This document shows, in pieces, positions 1 through 6,324 of a stretch of 8,480 bases of DNA (positions are counted from its first letter, which is position 1; each line of letters begins with the position of its first letter). A program made the translations under genes and the position numbers. Source of the stretch: an uncultured Cellvibrio sp. (lineage in GTDB: Bacteria > Pseudomonadota > Gammaproteobacteria > Pseudomonadales > Cellvibrionaceae); NCBI GenBank assembly GCA_946482345.1, contig CAMLRJ010000120.1:1-8480 (forward strand), written 5' to 3'. Below the pieces are notes generated by a model. The model did no database searches and was not told where the DNA came from. It saw nothing but the letters and a program-made list of their open reading frames with translations.

Positions 1-892
1 TGGTCAATCTTGCAGTACTGCTTGAACTGTCAGTACGGAAGATACCTTCACCCATATTGGAGATTTGGCAACGATCAACAGAAACAACGATCTTGAAGGT
101 TGTACCACCGTTTTGACGCAAGAATTTGCCCATGCTGTCAACGATACAGTTAGACACATTCAAAGTAGAGGCAGCGTTCACTTGAATGAATTTGTCTGAA
201 CCAGCGTAAGCAGAAATGTTGCTTACATTCACCGTACCGGAAGACTTGATGGTCATAGCGTCTTCACCAACGTTAGTCCAACGAACGTTGCTAACGTTAG
301 CGCCGTTGTAGTAGTGGATACCGTCAGCTGCGTTGTTACCGAAAATAACATTCTTCAGAGTTGCGCCGTTCTCTACACGGAACACTGGAGATTGACCTTC
401 GCTTTGGCTGCCATCACCCAATGCACTGGTAGCGTTGAAAGTTTTACAACCGCCATCATAAGTACCGCTGGTAACTTTGATCGTTGAACTTACGCTGGTA
501 GTACCAGTTGAGTTACAAGTTGCACCGGTGATGCTACCGCTGCTACCGCCGCCGCCAGTTGAACTGCTGCTGTTACCGCCACCACCTGTTGAACTGGATG
601 ATGAAGAAGATGTAGTACCGCCTGAGCTACCGCTAGGGATAGAACATTCTTTTACTGATTTTGATGGGATTGGGTCAGAACCAAAAGTAGCAACGCTACA
701 AGAGAAAGATCCATTTAACACTTTGTATACGAATTTACCTGATGCACCAAAGGCTACGTTAGTAGACTTGGTAACTGAACAGGTTTGACCAATTTTACAT
801 ATAGTCACATATCCATCAGGACGGTTAGAGGCAGAAAATGCGCTTGTTGCACAACCTAAAAATGCTGCCGCTATAAGAGTTTTCTTCAACAT
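1..892 (-). CDS. Secreted pectate lyase, polysaccharide lyase family 3, C-terminus cut by window edge
   Basis: Cleaves de-esterified pectin (polygalacturonate) by beta-elimination outside the cell. The frame is open for 297 residues from an ATG at 890-892. Residues 1-20 are an export signal (two Lys, then an Ala/Leu-rich core; likely cleavage near the A-F-S-A at 18-21). Residues about 24-85 form a small module with four Cys (32, 38, 65, 83). Residues 86-120 are a Ser/Gly linker with two Ser-run-TGGGG repeats. From about 121 comes the PL3 beta-helix, recognised by GEDAMTIK (209-216), SDKFIQ (232-237) and MGKFLRQ (254-260). The Lys and Arg residues in these motifs match the charged residues that bind calcium and substrate or act in catalysis in the family. 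PL3 domains are about 200 residues, so only a short C-terminal part is probably missing, unless another module follows. The ribosome binding site is weak (GAG about 10 bases upstream). FLGC at residues 11-14 is a poor lipobox, so lipidation is possible but not favoured. Family call is confident; substrate preference is not shown. Confidence 0.88.
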   Translation of the reverse strand, partial: MLKKTLIAAAFLGCATSAFSASNRPDGYVTICKIGQTCSVTKSTNVAFGASGKFVYKVLNGSFSCSVATFGSDPIPSKSVKECSIPSGSSGGTTSSSSSSSTGGGGNSSSSTGGGGSSGSITGATCNSTGTTSVSSTIKVTSGTYDGGCKTFNATSALGDGSQSEGQSPVFRVENGATLKNVIFGNNAADGIHYYNGANVSNVRWTNVGEDAMTIKSSGTVNVSNISAYAGSDKFIQVNAASTLNVSNCIVDSMGKFLRQNGGTTFKIVVSVDRCQISNMGEGIFRTDSSSSTARLT

Positions 893-962
893 AGTTTCAA
901 TCTCGTCTAGTTAATATTAATAGAGGACGGACTGACCGAGATGCCATTCTGCAATGCAAGGA

Positions 963-1023
963 AGGTACTACAAATCCTGGAGACACAAAGCAGTGTTATT
1001 TTTATTAACGCTTAGGTACTACA
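963..1023. repeat. Direct repeat pair AGGTACTACA
   Basis: The ten bases AGGTACTACA occur identically at 963-972 and 1014-1023, with start points 51 bases apart. They lie about 70 and 120 bases upstream of the pectate lyase start codon (TGTAGTACCT on that gene's strand). Two identical copies this close suggest a regulator binding site, but no known operator was recognised and chance is not excluded. Confidence 0.4.
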
Positions 1024-1283
1024 TAAAGCTGGCAAGTAAGCTACACCTGTTTTTTTATGAATGCCAGATTTTTTGACGCCACCTAAAGTTTTTTTTCTGG
1101 AAGTGGGAATGTTTAACACACTTTTCCCAACGGCATTCACCTTTTAAATCCCCCGCACATTATTGAAACCAATATTTCATGTTTGCGCAGTCATTAATGC
1201 GCCAAATTAAAACAATGTTTTCGCATTTTCCTCAAGGCATGATTTTTTCCAGATTTGAATAGAATAAAAGCGTATATAAGTGC

Positions 1284-1298
1284 CAAAAACTGTTTTTG
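1284..1298. promoter_or_regulatory. Perfect palindrome, possible operator near a weak promoter
   Basis: CAAAAACTGTTTTTG is a perfect 7-bp inverted repeat around one central base. A weak promoter-like pair precedes it on the plus strand: TTTGAA (1254-1259), a 15-base spacer, and TATAAG (1275-1280). If that promoter is real, the palindrome sits at the transcription start of the membrane-protein gene, leaving a leader of about 240 bases. The spacer is shorter than optimal, so the promoter part is speculative. Confidence 0.25.
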
Positions 1299-1527
1299 TC
1301 TGCTAAGATTGCGCTAACAGCACGTTTTTATTGTCAACAGGTTTGCTCCAAATCAAATAATCAGGGCGGAAATACGACAATAATTACCCTGCAGCACAAA
1401 AGTAATCTTGCGTTGCTTTAAATAAAAATAATGTTTTTCTCGATTGATTGCGCAAACAGACACCTGTATTTCATTTCAACATGGTCAATATTTGCTCGGC
1501 ATCATAATAACAACGGGGAACTCAAAA

Positions 1528-2103
1528 ATGATTAAAACACTTTTGGTCTATGCTCATTTGATTGCTGCCTGTCTTTCAGTCGGCATACTGCTGATTCAGG
1601 ATATTTCTCTTGCCAAATTTCGTGGTCGCGCACTTGATAAGGAAGCGATTGAAACCCTTAAACGAAATGCACAGATTGTGAGTCTCGCACTGGTGGCGTT
1701 ATGGTTAAGTGGCTTGGCAATTGTGGTTATGGGTTATATGGAAAATCCAGCCTATTTAATGAATCAAAAACTCTGGGCCAAATTTTCGGTAGTGGGAATA
1801 CTCACGCTGAATGGAATTTTCCTGCATTACTACAGCTTCCCAATACTGGTTTCTTCTCGCGGTTTTTTGGGTTCAAGTCGTACCGAACAATTTTTGGTAT
1901 TGTTAACTGGCGTGATCTCATTTACATCATGGCTCTACGCCTCCTACCTCGGTATAGCAAGACCCTGGAATAATGTTGCACCTTACGCATTTGTCATGGC
2001 TGTTTATGGCGGCATACTGACACTGACATTCATAGTCGCATTGGAATATTGGCGCGGACTTCGACGCACCACATCCAATAGTGTTGAATTGGCGATTCGT
2101 TAA
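1528..2103 (+). CDS. Five-helix integral membrane protein of unknown function
   Basis: This 191-residue protein is almost entirely hydrophobic, with likely membrane helices near residues 4-24, 48-68, 83-104, 121-141 and 150-172, so it should sit in the inner membrane. His10 in helix 1 and His100 at the end of helix 3 lie in or beside membrane segments. Together with the Lys/Trp cluster at 81-85 they recall small CopD/DUF2269-like membrane families, some of which bind haem or metal; that resemblance is an impression of architecture, not a demonstrated match. The start was set at ATG 1528 because GGGGAA (1515-1520) lies seven bases upstream and the first helix follows directly. A longer frame from TTG at 1444 adds 28 residues without a ribosome binding site and was rejected. 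It is apparently monocistronic, with 130 bases before the next gene. No function is assigned. Confidence 0.75.
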   Translation: MIKTLLVYAHLIAACLSVGILLIQDISLAKFRGRALDKEAIETLKRNAQIVSLALVALWLSGLAIVVMGYMENPAYLMNQKLWAKFSVVGILTLNGIFLHYYSFPILVSSRGFLGSSRTEQFLVLLTGVISFTSWLYASYLGIARPWNNVAPYAFVMAVYGGILTLTFIVALEYWRGLRRTTSNSVELAIR

Positions 2104-2120
2104 ATCACTTCAATTTTTTA

Positions 2121-2148
2121 GCACCGGATTGTAGCGCACAGCCGGTGC
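2121..2148 (+). other. Hairpin after the membrane-protein gene
   Basis: GCACCGG (2121-2127) and CCGGTGC (2142-2148) form a perfect 7-bp GC-rich stem with a 14-base loop, 17 bases after the stop codon. On the plus strand the T-run (2114-2119) precedes the stem and none follows, so it is not a standard intrinsic terminator. It could protect the 3' end of the transcript or aid factor-dependent termination. Confidence 0.35.
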
Positions 2149-2233
2149 CCGCCCCTGTTTGGATCGCTGCACTTATTCAAACCTATTTGTGTTAGAGTCC
2201 CGACTCATTTCTGCAATCTGATCCGGGGCACAC

Positions 2234-2920
2234 ATGAGTAATATTCATTTTATCGGTGGAGAAAAAGGTGGCGTCGGAAAATCAATGACATCGCGCTTGT
2301 TAGCGCAATATTTAATTGATACCGGTGTACCTTTTATTGGATTGGATTCTGACCAATCACACAGAACTTTTTCGCGTTTCTACAGTGATTTTTCTTCGCC
2401 ATTAATTATTGATGATTACGACAGCCTCGATCAGTTAATAATTCTTGCGCAAGAAAATCCGCAAAACGATTTAATTATCGATCTCGCCGCACAAACCTCT
2501 GCGCGACTAGGTAAATGGATTGATGAAAGCGATGCGCTATCACTTCTTCAGGAATTGGATTGTCAGGTTTACTTGTGGCACGTAATGGACGACGGCGCAG
2601 ACTCAATGAATTTATTAAATCATTTACTGAACCGCTACCCGCAAGATTTTATCAAAATTGTTGTGGTCACCAATTTGGGTCGCGGTGAATGTTTTGAGCA
2701 TTTTGAACAATCTACCACTTACCAAAAAGCCAAAGAACGTGACGCAATTTTTATTACCCTGGGAAAATTACAACCGCAATTAGCTGCACGCATCGATTTC
2801 AGCAATACCAGTTTCTGGAGCGCCGCCAATAATATCGACGTCATGAATGTTATCGAACGCTCCCGCGTACGCGTGTGGTTAAAAAATAATTATGCGCAGT
2901 TTGATAAATTATCAAGGTGA
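2234..2920 (+). CDS. Orphan ParA/MinD-type P-loop ATPase (often annotated as mobilization protein)
   Basis: A 228-residue cytosolic ATPase of the deviant-Walker-A (SIMIBI) class. The motif GGEKGGVGKS spans residues 8-17, with signature lysine Lys11 and P-loop lysine Lys16. GLDSD (36-40) corresponds to the A' / switch I motif of ParA proteins, and IIDLAAQ (81-87, Asp83) to the Walker B / switch II strand. Members of this class dimerise on ATP and position or load cargo such as plasmids, septum factors or protein complexes. The closest likeness I know is to TraL-like plasmid ATPases and a set of chromosomal homologues labelled mobilization protein; cargo is unknown. No ParB-like partner, relaxase or transfer gene is nearby, so a plasmid transfer role is not supported. 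The start ATG follows GGGG (2225-2228) at five bases. The gene runs convergently into clpB, 19 bases away. Confidence 0.82.
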   Translation: MSNIHFIGGEKGGVGKSMTSRLLAQYLIDTGVPFIGLDSDQSHRTFSRFYSDFSSPLIIDDYDSLDQLIILAQENPQNDLIIDLAAQTSARLGKWIDESDALSLLQELDCQVYLWHVMDDGADSMNLLNHLLNRYPQDFIKIVVVTNLGRGECFEHFEQSTTYQKAKERDAIFITLGKLQPQLAARIDFSNTSFWSAANNIDVMNVIERSRVRVWLKNNYAQFDKLSR

Positions 2921-2941
2921 AAGGTGGGCAATGCCCACCTT
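2921..2941. terminator. Compact hairpin between convergent genes
   Basis: AAGGTGGGC (2921-2929) pairs perfectly with GCCCACCTT (2933-2941) around a 3-base loop. It begins directly after the ATPase-gene stop codon and its right arm covers two of the three bases of the clpB stop codon. The position suits a bidirectional terminator for the convergent pair. Neither strand has a strong T-run after the stem, so termination efficiency is uncertain. Confidence 0.6.
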
Positions 2942-5597
2942 ATTGCAAGCGTTTCCCTTCGAAAATAATTTTCTCACCCTGTAGATGACCAACAATTACC
3001 ATTCCGGGTAAAAATTTTCCGGACAAAATATCTTGAGCCAGTGGGTTCTCTATCCATTGTTGAATCGCACGCTTTAATGGGCGTGCCCCATATACAGGGT
3101 CGAACCCCACTTCCGCTAATTGATTCATGGCCGCGTCATCCAACTCTAATGACAATTCACGTTCAGCGAGACGTTTGCGTAACAGCGCCAATTGAATATC
3201 AGCAATGCCACGAATTTGTTCGCGACCAAGAGGATGGAAGACAACCACTTCATCAATACGATTAATAAATTCCGGGCGGAAATGTCCGGACACCACTTCC
3301 ATTACAGCATCTTTCATCGCGTTGTAACGATTTTCATTATTCAATGAAGAGTTGAGTGAATCATTCACGGACGTATCAAAACTCACGGTGTCGAATGATT
3401 TATCTTCCGCTAATTCCTGAATGCGATCAGAACCTAAATTCGATGTCATCACAATCACCGTGTTGCGGAAATCCACTGTGCGTCCCTGGCCATCAGTCAA
3501 TCGCCCGTCCTCCAACACTTGCAATAAAATATTGAATACATCCGGATGCGCTTTTTCAACTTCATCCAACAAAATCACCGAATAAGGTTTACGACGAACC
3601 GCTTCTGTTAAATAACCACCCTCTTCATAACCAACGTAACCCGGTGGTGCACCAATGAGACGAGCGACTGAATGTTTTTCCATAAATTCAGACATATCAA
3701 TACGCACCATGGCTTCGGATGTATCAAATAAAAATTCCGCCAATGATTTGCACAATTCCGTTTTACCCACACCGGTTGGGCCTAAAAATAAAAATGATCC
3801 ATTAGGACGATTGGCATCGGACAAACCCGCACGCGAACGACGCACTGCATTAGCGACAGCAACAACCGCTTCGTGTTGACCAATCACACGTTTATGCAAA
3901 GACTCTTCCATGCGCAATAATTTTTCGCGCTCACCTTCGAGCATTTTTGAAACGGGAATACCAGTCCATTTGGAAACCACTTCGGCAATTTCTTCTTCCG
4001 TGACTTTATTGCGCAGCAATTTCATTTCCATCATTTCTGCCTGACTAGCCATATCCAATTGTTTTTCCAACGCAGGAATAATGCCGTATTGCAATTCCGA
4101 CATACGCGCCAAATCACCCTTGCGACGTTTTTCTTCCAATTCCAAACGCGCTTGCTCCAATTGACTTTTAATTTCAACTGAACCTTGCAAGGCGGCTTTT
4201 TCGGCGCGCCAGATTTCTTCGAGATCATTAAACTCGCGTTCGATTTTATCGATATCCTGATTAATTTTTGCCAAGCGTTTTTTACTGGCCTCATCTTCTT
4301 CTTTCTTCACCGCTTCACGTTCAATTTTTAATTGAATTAAACGGCGTTCAAGTTTGTCCATTTCTTCCGGTTTGGAATCAATTTCCATACGAATACGGCT
4401 TGCGGCTTCATCAATCAAATCAATCGCTTTATCAGGCAACTGGCGATCAGTAATGTAACGTTGGGATAATTTAGTGGCAGCGATAATCGCACCGTCGGTG
4501 ATATCAACACCGTGGTGAACTTCGTAACGTTCTTTTAATCCGCGAAGAATCGCGATAGTGTCAGTTTCAGTTGGCTCATCCACCAACACTTTTTGAAACC
4601 GGCGTTCAAGTGCTGCATCTTTCTCAATATATTTTCGATATTCATCAAGAGTAGTTGCGCCCACGCAATGCAATTCACCACGCGCCAATGCAGGCTTCAA
4701 CATATTGCCAGCGTCCATTGCGCCTTCACCTTTTCCTGCGCCGACCATAGTGTGCAATTCATCAATAAATAAAATGATGCGGCCTTCTTGCTTGCTGAGT
4801 TCATTAATAACGGATTTCAATCGCTCTTCAAACTCACCGCGAAATTTTGCACCGGCAAGTAACCCGCCCAAATCGAGCGAGAGCAAACGTTTATTTTTTA
4901 AACCTTCAGGCACCTCACCATTCACTATACGTTGTGCAAGGCCTTCAACAATTGCCGTTTTACCCACACCCGGCTCACCAATTAATACCGGATTATTTTT
5001 GCTGCGACGTTGCAAGACTTGAATAGTGCGACGAATTTCATCATCACGACCGATGACAGGATCAAGCTTTCCTGCTTCGGCGCGCGCGGTTAAATCAATG
5101 GTATATTTTTCGAGAGCCTGACGATTGCCTTCCGAATCAGCATCATCAACTGTTTCACCGCCACGCACATTTTGAATCGCTTGTTGCAAACGCTGTGAAT
5201 TACCATATTTTTTCAACAATTCGCTCAGGCTGCCACCGGCATCACTCATGGCCATTAATAAAACAGAGTCGCTGGAAACAAATTTATCGCCAATTTTTTG
5301 TGCGTGACGATCAGCCAGATTTAATAATTTTCCCAATTCGGGTGATGCATTAATGTCACCCGTAGGATTTTTAATACGTGGAAAATTCTCCAACTGCTGA
5401 ATTAATGCTGTACGCAATCCCGCCACATCAAAACCCGCCTGGTTCAATAACAAGCGCACGCTGCCCGCGCCTTTTTGATCCAGCATCGCCAGTAACAAAT
5501 GCGTAGGTTCGAGTTGCGAGTGATCCTGCCCCAAAGCCAATGACTGGGCATCCGATAAGGCGGTTTGCAATTGTGTAGTCAATCGATCAAGACGCAT
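2940..5597 (-). CDS. clpB: ClpB, ATP-dependent protein disaggregase (Hsp100)
   Basis: A hexameric AAA+ unfoldase that works with DnaK/DnaJ/GrpE to pull polypeptides out of aggregates after heat stress. The 885 residues comprise the Clp N-domain (about 1-145); AAA+ domain 1 with Walker A GEPGVGKT (207-214), pore loop KFRG (251-254), Walker B ending D279-E280 and arginine-finger region ERR (331-333); the coiled-coil M-domain (about 409-535) that marks ClpB rather than ClpA or ClpC; and AAA+ domain 2 with Walker A GPTGVGKT (606-613), pore loop GYVG (653-656), Walker B D678-E679, sensor 1 TSN (718-720) and sensor 2 GAR (837-839). All key residues are present. It is longer than E. coli ClpB (857), mainly because of an extra Ser/Asn/Asp-rich stretch near residues 733-755. 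The ATG at 5595-5597 has a good ribosome binding site, AAAGGT. Expression should be driven by the sigma-32 promoter just upstream. No ClpP-binding loop is expected in ClpB. Confidence 0.98.
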   Translation of the reverse strand: MRLDRLTTQLQTALSDAQSLALGQDHSQLEPTHLLLAMLDQKGAGSVRLLLNQAGFDVAGLRTALIQQLENFPRIKNPTGDINASPELGKLLNLADRHAQKIGDKFVSSDSVLLMAMSDAGGSLSELLKKYGNSQRLQQAIQNVRGGETVDDADSEGNRQALEKYTIDLTARAEAGKLDPVIGRDDEIRRTIQVLQRRSKNNPVLIGEPGVGKTAIVEGLAQRIVNGEVPEGLKNKRLLSLDLGGLLAGAKFRGEFEERLKSVINELSKQEGRIILFIDELHTMVGAGKGEGAMDAGNMLKPALARGELHCVGATTLDEYRKYIEKDAALERRFQKVLVDEPTETDTIAILRGLKERYEVHHGVDITDGAIIAATKLSQRYITDRQLPDKAIDLIDEAASRIRMEIDSKPEEMDKLERRLIQLKIEREAVKKEEDEASKKRLAKINQDIDKIEREFNDLEEIWRAEKAALQGSVEIKSQLEQARLELEEKRRKGDLARMSELQYGIIPALEKQLDMASQAEMMEMKLLRNKVTEEEIAEVVSKWTGIPVSKMLEGEREKLLRMEESLHKRVIGQHEAVVAVANAVRRSRAGLSDANRPNGSFLFLGPTGVGKTELCKSLAEFLFDTSEAMVRIDMSEFMEKHSVARLIGAPPGYVGYEEGGYLTEAVRRKPYSVILLDEVEKAHPDVFNILLQVLEDGRLTDGQGRTVDFRNTVIVMTSNLGSDRIQELAEDKSFDTVSFDTSVNDSLNSSLNNENRYNAMKDAVMEVVSGHFRPEFINRIDEVVVFHPLGREQIRGIADIQLALLRKRLAERELSLELDDAAMNQLAEVGFDPVYGARPLKRAIQQWIENPLAQDILSGKFLPGMVIVGHLQGEKIIFEGKRLQ

Positions 5598-5637
5598 GAT
5601 TTACCTTTTGATGTTGTTGAACTTCAAGTTAAACCAG

Positions 5638-5665
5638 ACGTGGGGGCGAGCGCGGTGATTTCAAG
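5638..5665 (-). promoter_or_regulatory. Sigma-32 (RpoH) heat-shock promoter of clpB
   Basis: On the minus strand the -35 element CTTGAAA (5665-5659) is followed after 13 bases by CCCCACGT (5645-5638). The known sigma-32 consensus is CTTGAAA and CCCCATNT separated by 13-15 bases, so the -35 is perfect and the -10 differs at one specified position. Transcription should start near 5631, giving a leader of about 33 bases before the clpB ATG. Confidence 0.85.
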
Positions 5666-5684
5666 CGGGCAATAGCTGCCCGCT
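5664..5684. other. Perfect hairpin overlapping the clpB promoter -35
   Basis: GCGGGCA (5665-5671) and TGCCCGC (5677-5683) pair around a 5-base loop, with one more A-T pair outside. It lies between the DUF4870 gene and clpB and abuts the sigma-32 -35 element. In the minus-strand transcript it could end read-through from upstream, although only TTGAAAT follows. The better T-rich flank is on the plus strand, where no gene needs a terminator. It is not a CIRCE element. Confidence 0.5.
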
Positions 5685-5735
5685 GTTATTTATTTGTTCC
5701 AGATCAAAAATGTGTTTTAACCTGTCGTTGAAAAC

Positions 5736-6251
5736 CTAGGCAGTTTCATTAACCTGAAAAAACTTGATGCTTAATGGGTAATTTTTCACAACACCTTTGT
5801 TGGCATTAATTGAACCCATGATGATGAAAATAATCGAGCAAACAAACAAAGCAAATAACAACACAAAACCCACCAATACAAACACCAGAATCCAACTAAC
5901 AATGGCATAGATCAATGAACTCAAAGCCCAATTCATCACGACTTTGCCTTGTTGATCGATATAGTCGTCGTCATTTTTACGCGATTGCCACATCACTAAA
6001 GGAATAATTAATCCCAACAAAGGAATCAGGATGGATGCAAATTGAGCCAGATGCATCATCATGGCGTAATCGTAATTATTGGTTTTGATTTCTATAGGTC
6101 TGGGCGCCGGAGCGGGATTGGACGCAGCCTCCGGTGCAGGATTCACAGGTTCACCTGCCAGAATTTTTTCTTTGGCACGTAGAAACTCTTCCTCTGTAAT
6201 CATGCCTTTTTCTTTGAGTTCGTTCAGTTTTTCAATTTGCTCAAGATTCAT
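5736..6251 (-). CDS. SHOCT and DUF4870 domain membrane protein
   Basis: This 171-residue protein begins with a SHOCT-like short helical motif (residues about 4-31, containing LKEKGMITEEEF), usually found at the C-terminus of proteins and thought to mediate oligomerisation or binding. A Pro/Ala-rich linker (34-53) follows, then a DUF4870 (Tic20-like) membrane domain (about 63-165) with one helix at 67-86, a charged loop at 89-99 (RKNDDDYIDQQ) and two closely spaced helices at 107-146. The protein has no known catalytic residues and its role is unknown; DUF4870 proteins are widespread small inner-membrane proteins. The ATG at 6249-6251 is preceded by a strong ribosome binding site AAAGGAA (6264-6258). 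It lies 73 bases after the VWA gene and 138 bases before clpB on the same strand, so it could be transcribed with the VWA operon or alone. Confidence 0.85.
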   Translation of the reverse strand: MNLEQIEKLNELKEKGMITEEEFLRAKEKILAGEPVNPAPEAASNPAPAPRPIEIKTNNYDYAMMMHLAQFASILIPLLGLIIPLVMWQSRKNDDDYIDQQGKVVMNWALSSLIYAIVSWILVFVLVGFVLLFALFVCSIIFIIMGSINANKGVVKNYPLSIKFFQVNETA

Positions 6252-6269
6252 AAGCGGTTCCTTTAGTTA

Positions 6270-6306
6270 GTGATAAAAAATATCGGGGACAGACTACAAC
6301 AACCCC
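6270..6306 (-). terminator. Weak terminator-like hairpin after the VWA gene
   Basis: On the minus strand GGGG (6306-6303), a 14-base loop and CCCC (6288-6285) are followed four bases later by six T (6280-6275). The stem is only four pairs, so this is a weak candidate for the end of the DUF5682-VWA transcript. The same AT-rich stretch could instead be part of a promoter for the next gene. Confidence 0.22.
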
Positions 6307-6324
6307 TTAAAACTTGCCAGACAA

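Larger units (their letters stand above)
893..1527. other. Long non-coding region between divergent genes
   Basis: This stretch separates the leftward pectate lyase gene from the rightward membrane-protein gene and should hold both promoters. It is AT-rich and contains no plausible gene: the only long frame entering it starts at a TTG without a ribosome binding site. It holds a direct repeat (963-972 and 1014-1023), three T-tracts (1050-1056, 1069-1074, 1089-1096), an inverted repeat TGGGAA/TTCCCA (1104-1109 and 1124-1129), an imperfect dyad TGAAA/TTTCA (1164-1168 and 1175-1179) and a palindrome (1284-1298). No sigma-70 promoter with both hexamers close to consensus and 16-18 bp spacing was found on either strand. 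No riboswitch was recognised. Confidence 0.7.

Noticed and set aside
477..788. Plus-strand frame antisense to the pectate lyase
   Set aside because: Its Leu/Pro-rich composition simply mirrors the Ser/Gly linker on the opposite strand, and the minus-strand frame has a clear signal peptide and PL3 motifs.
851..892. Lipoprotein signal (FLGC) on the pectate lyase
   Set aside because: Phe at -3 and Leu at -2 are poor for a lipobox, while a signal peptidase I site fits at residues 18-21. It is kept only as a minor alternative.
911..922. Tandem TATTAA as a -10 element for the pectate lyase gene
   Set aside because: No acceptable -35 hexamer lies 16-18 bases upstream on the minus strand; the nearest TTGCAT is about 30 bases away.
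1162..1181. KdgR-like box near TGAAACCAATATTTCA
   Set aside because: The arms TGAAA/TTTCA resemble the pectinolysis repressor site of enterobacteria, but the spacing between the arms is one base too long and the inner bases are not symmetric.
1444..1527. N-terminal extension of the membrane protein from TTG 1444
   Set aside because: There is no ribosome binding site before the TTG and the extra 28 residues do not look like a signal or domain, whereas ATG 1528 has GGGGAA at a good distance.
2234..2920. Plasmid or integrative-element transfer module
   Set aside because: Although the ATPase resembles proteins labelled mobilization proteins, there is no relaxase, integrase, origin or attachment repeat near it, and it is flanked by ordinary chromosomal genes.
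3041..5022. Several frames of 60-105 codons inside clpB on both strands
   Set aside because: All overlap the fully conserved clpB coding frame and show no recognisable protein features.
5664..5684. CIRCE/HrcA operator at clpB
   Set aside because: The inverted repeat is GCGGGCA/TGCCCGC with a 5-base loop, which does not resemble the CIRCE arms (TTAGCACTC/GAGTGCTAA, 9-base spacer).
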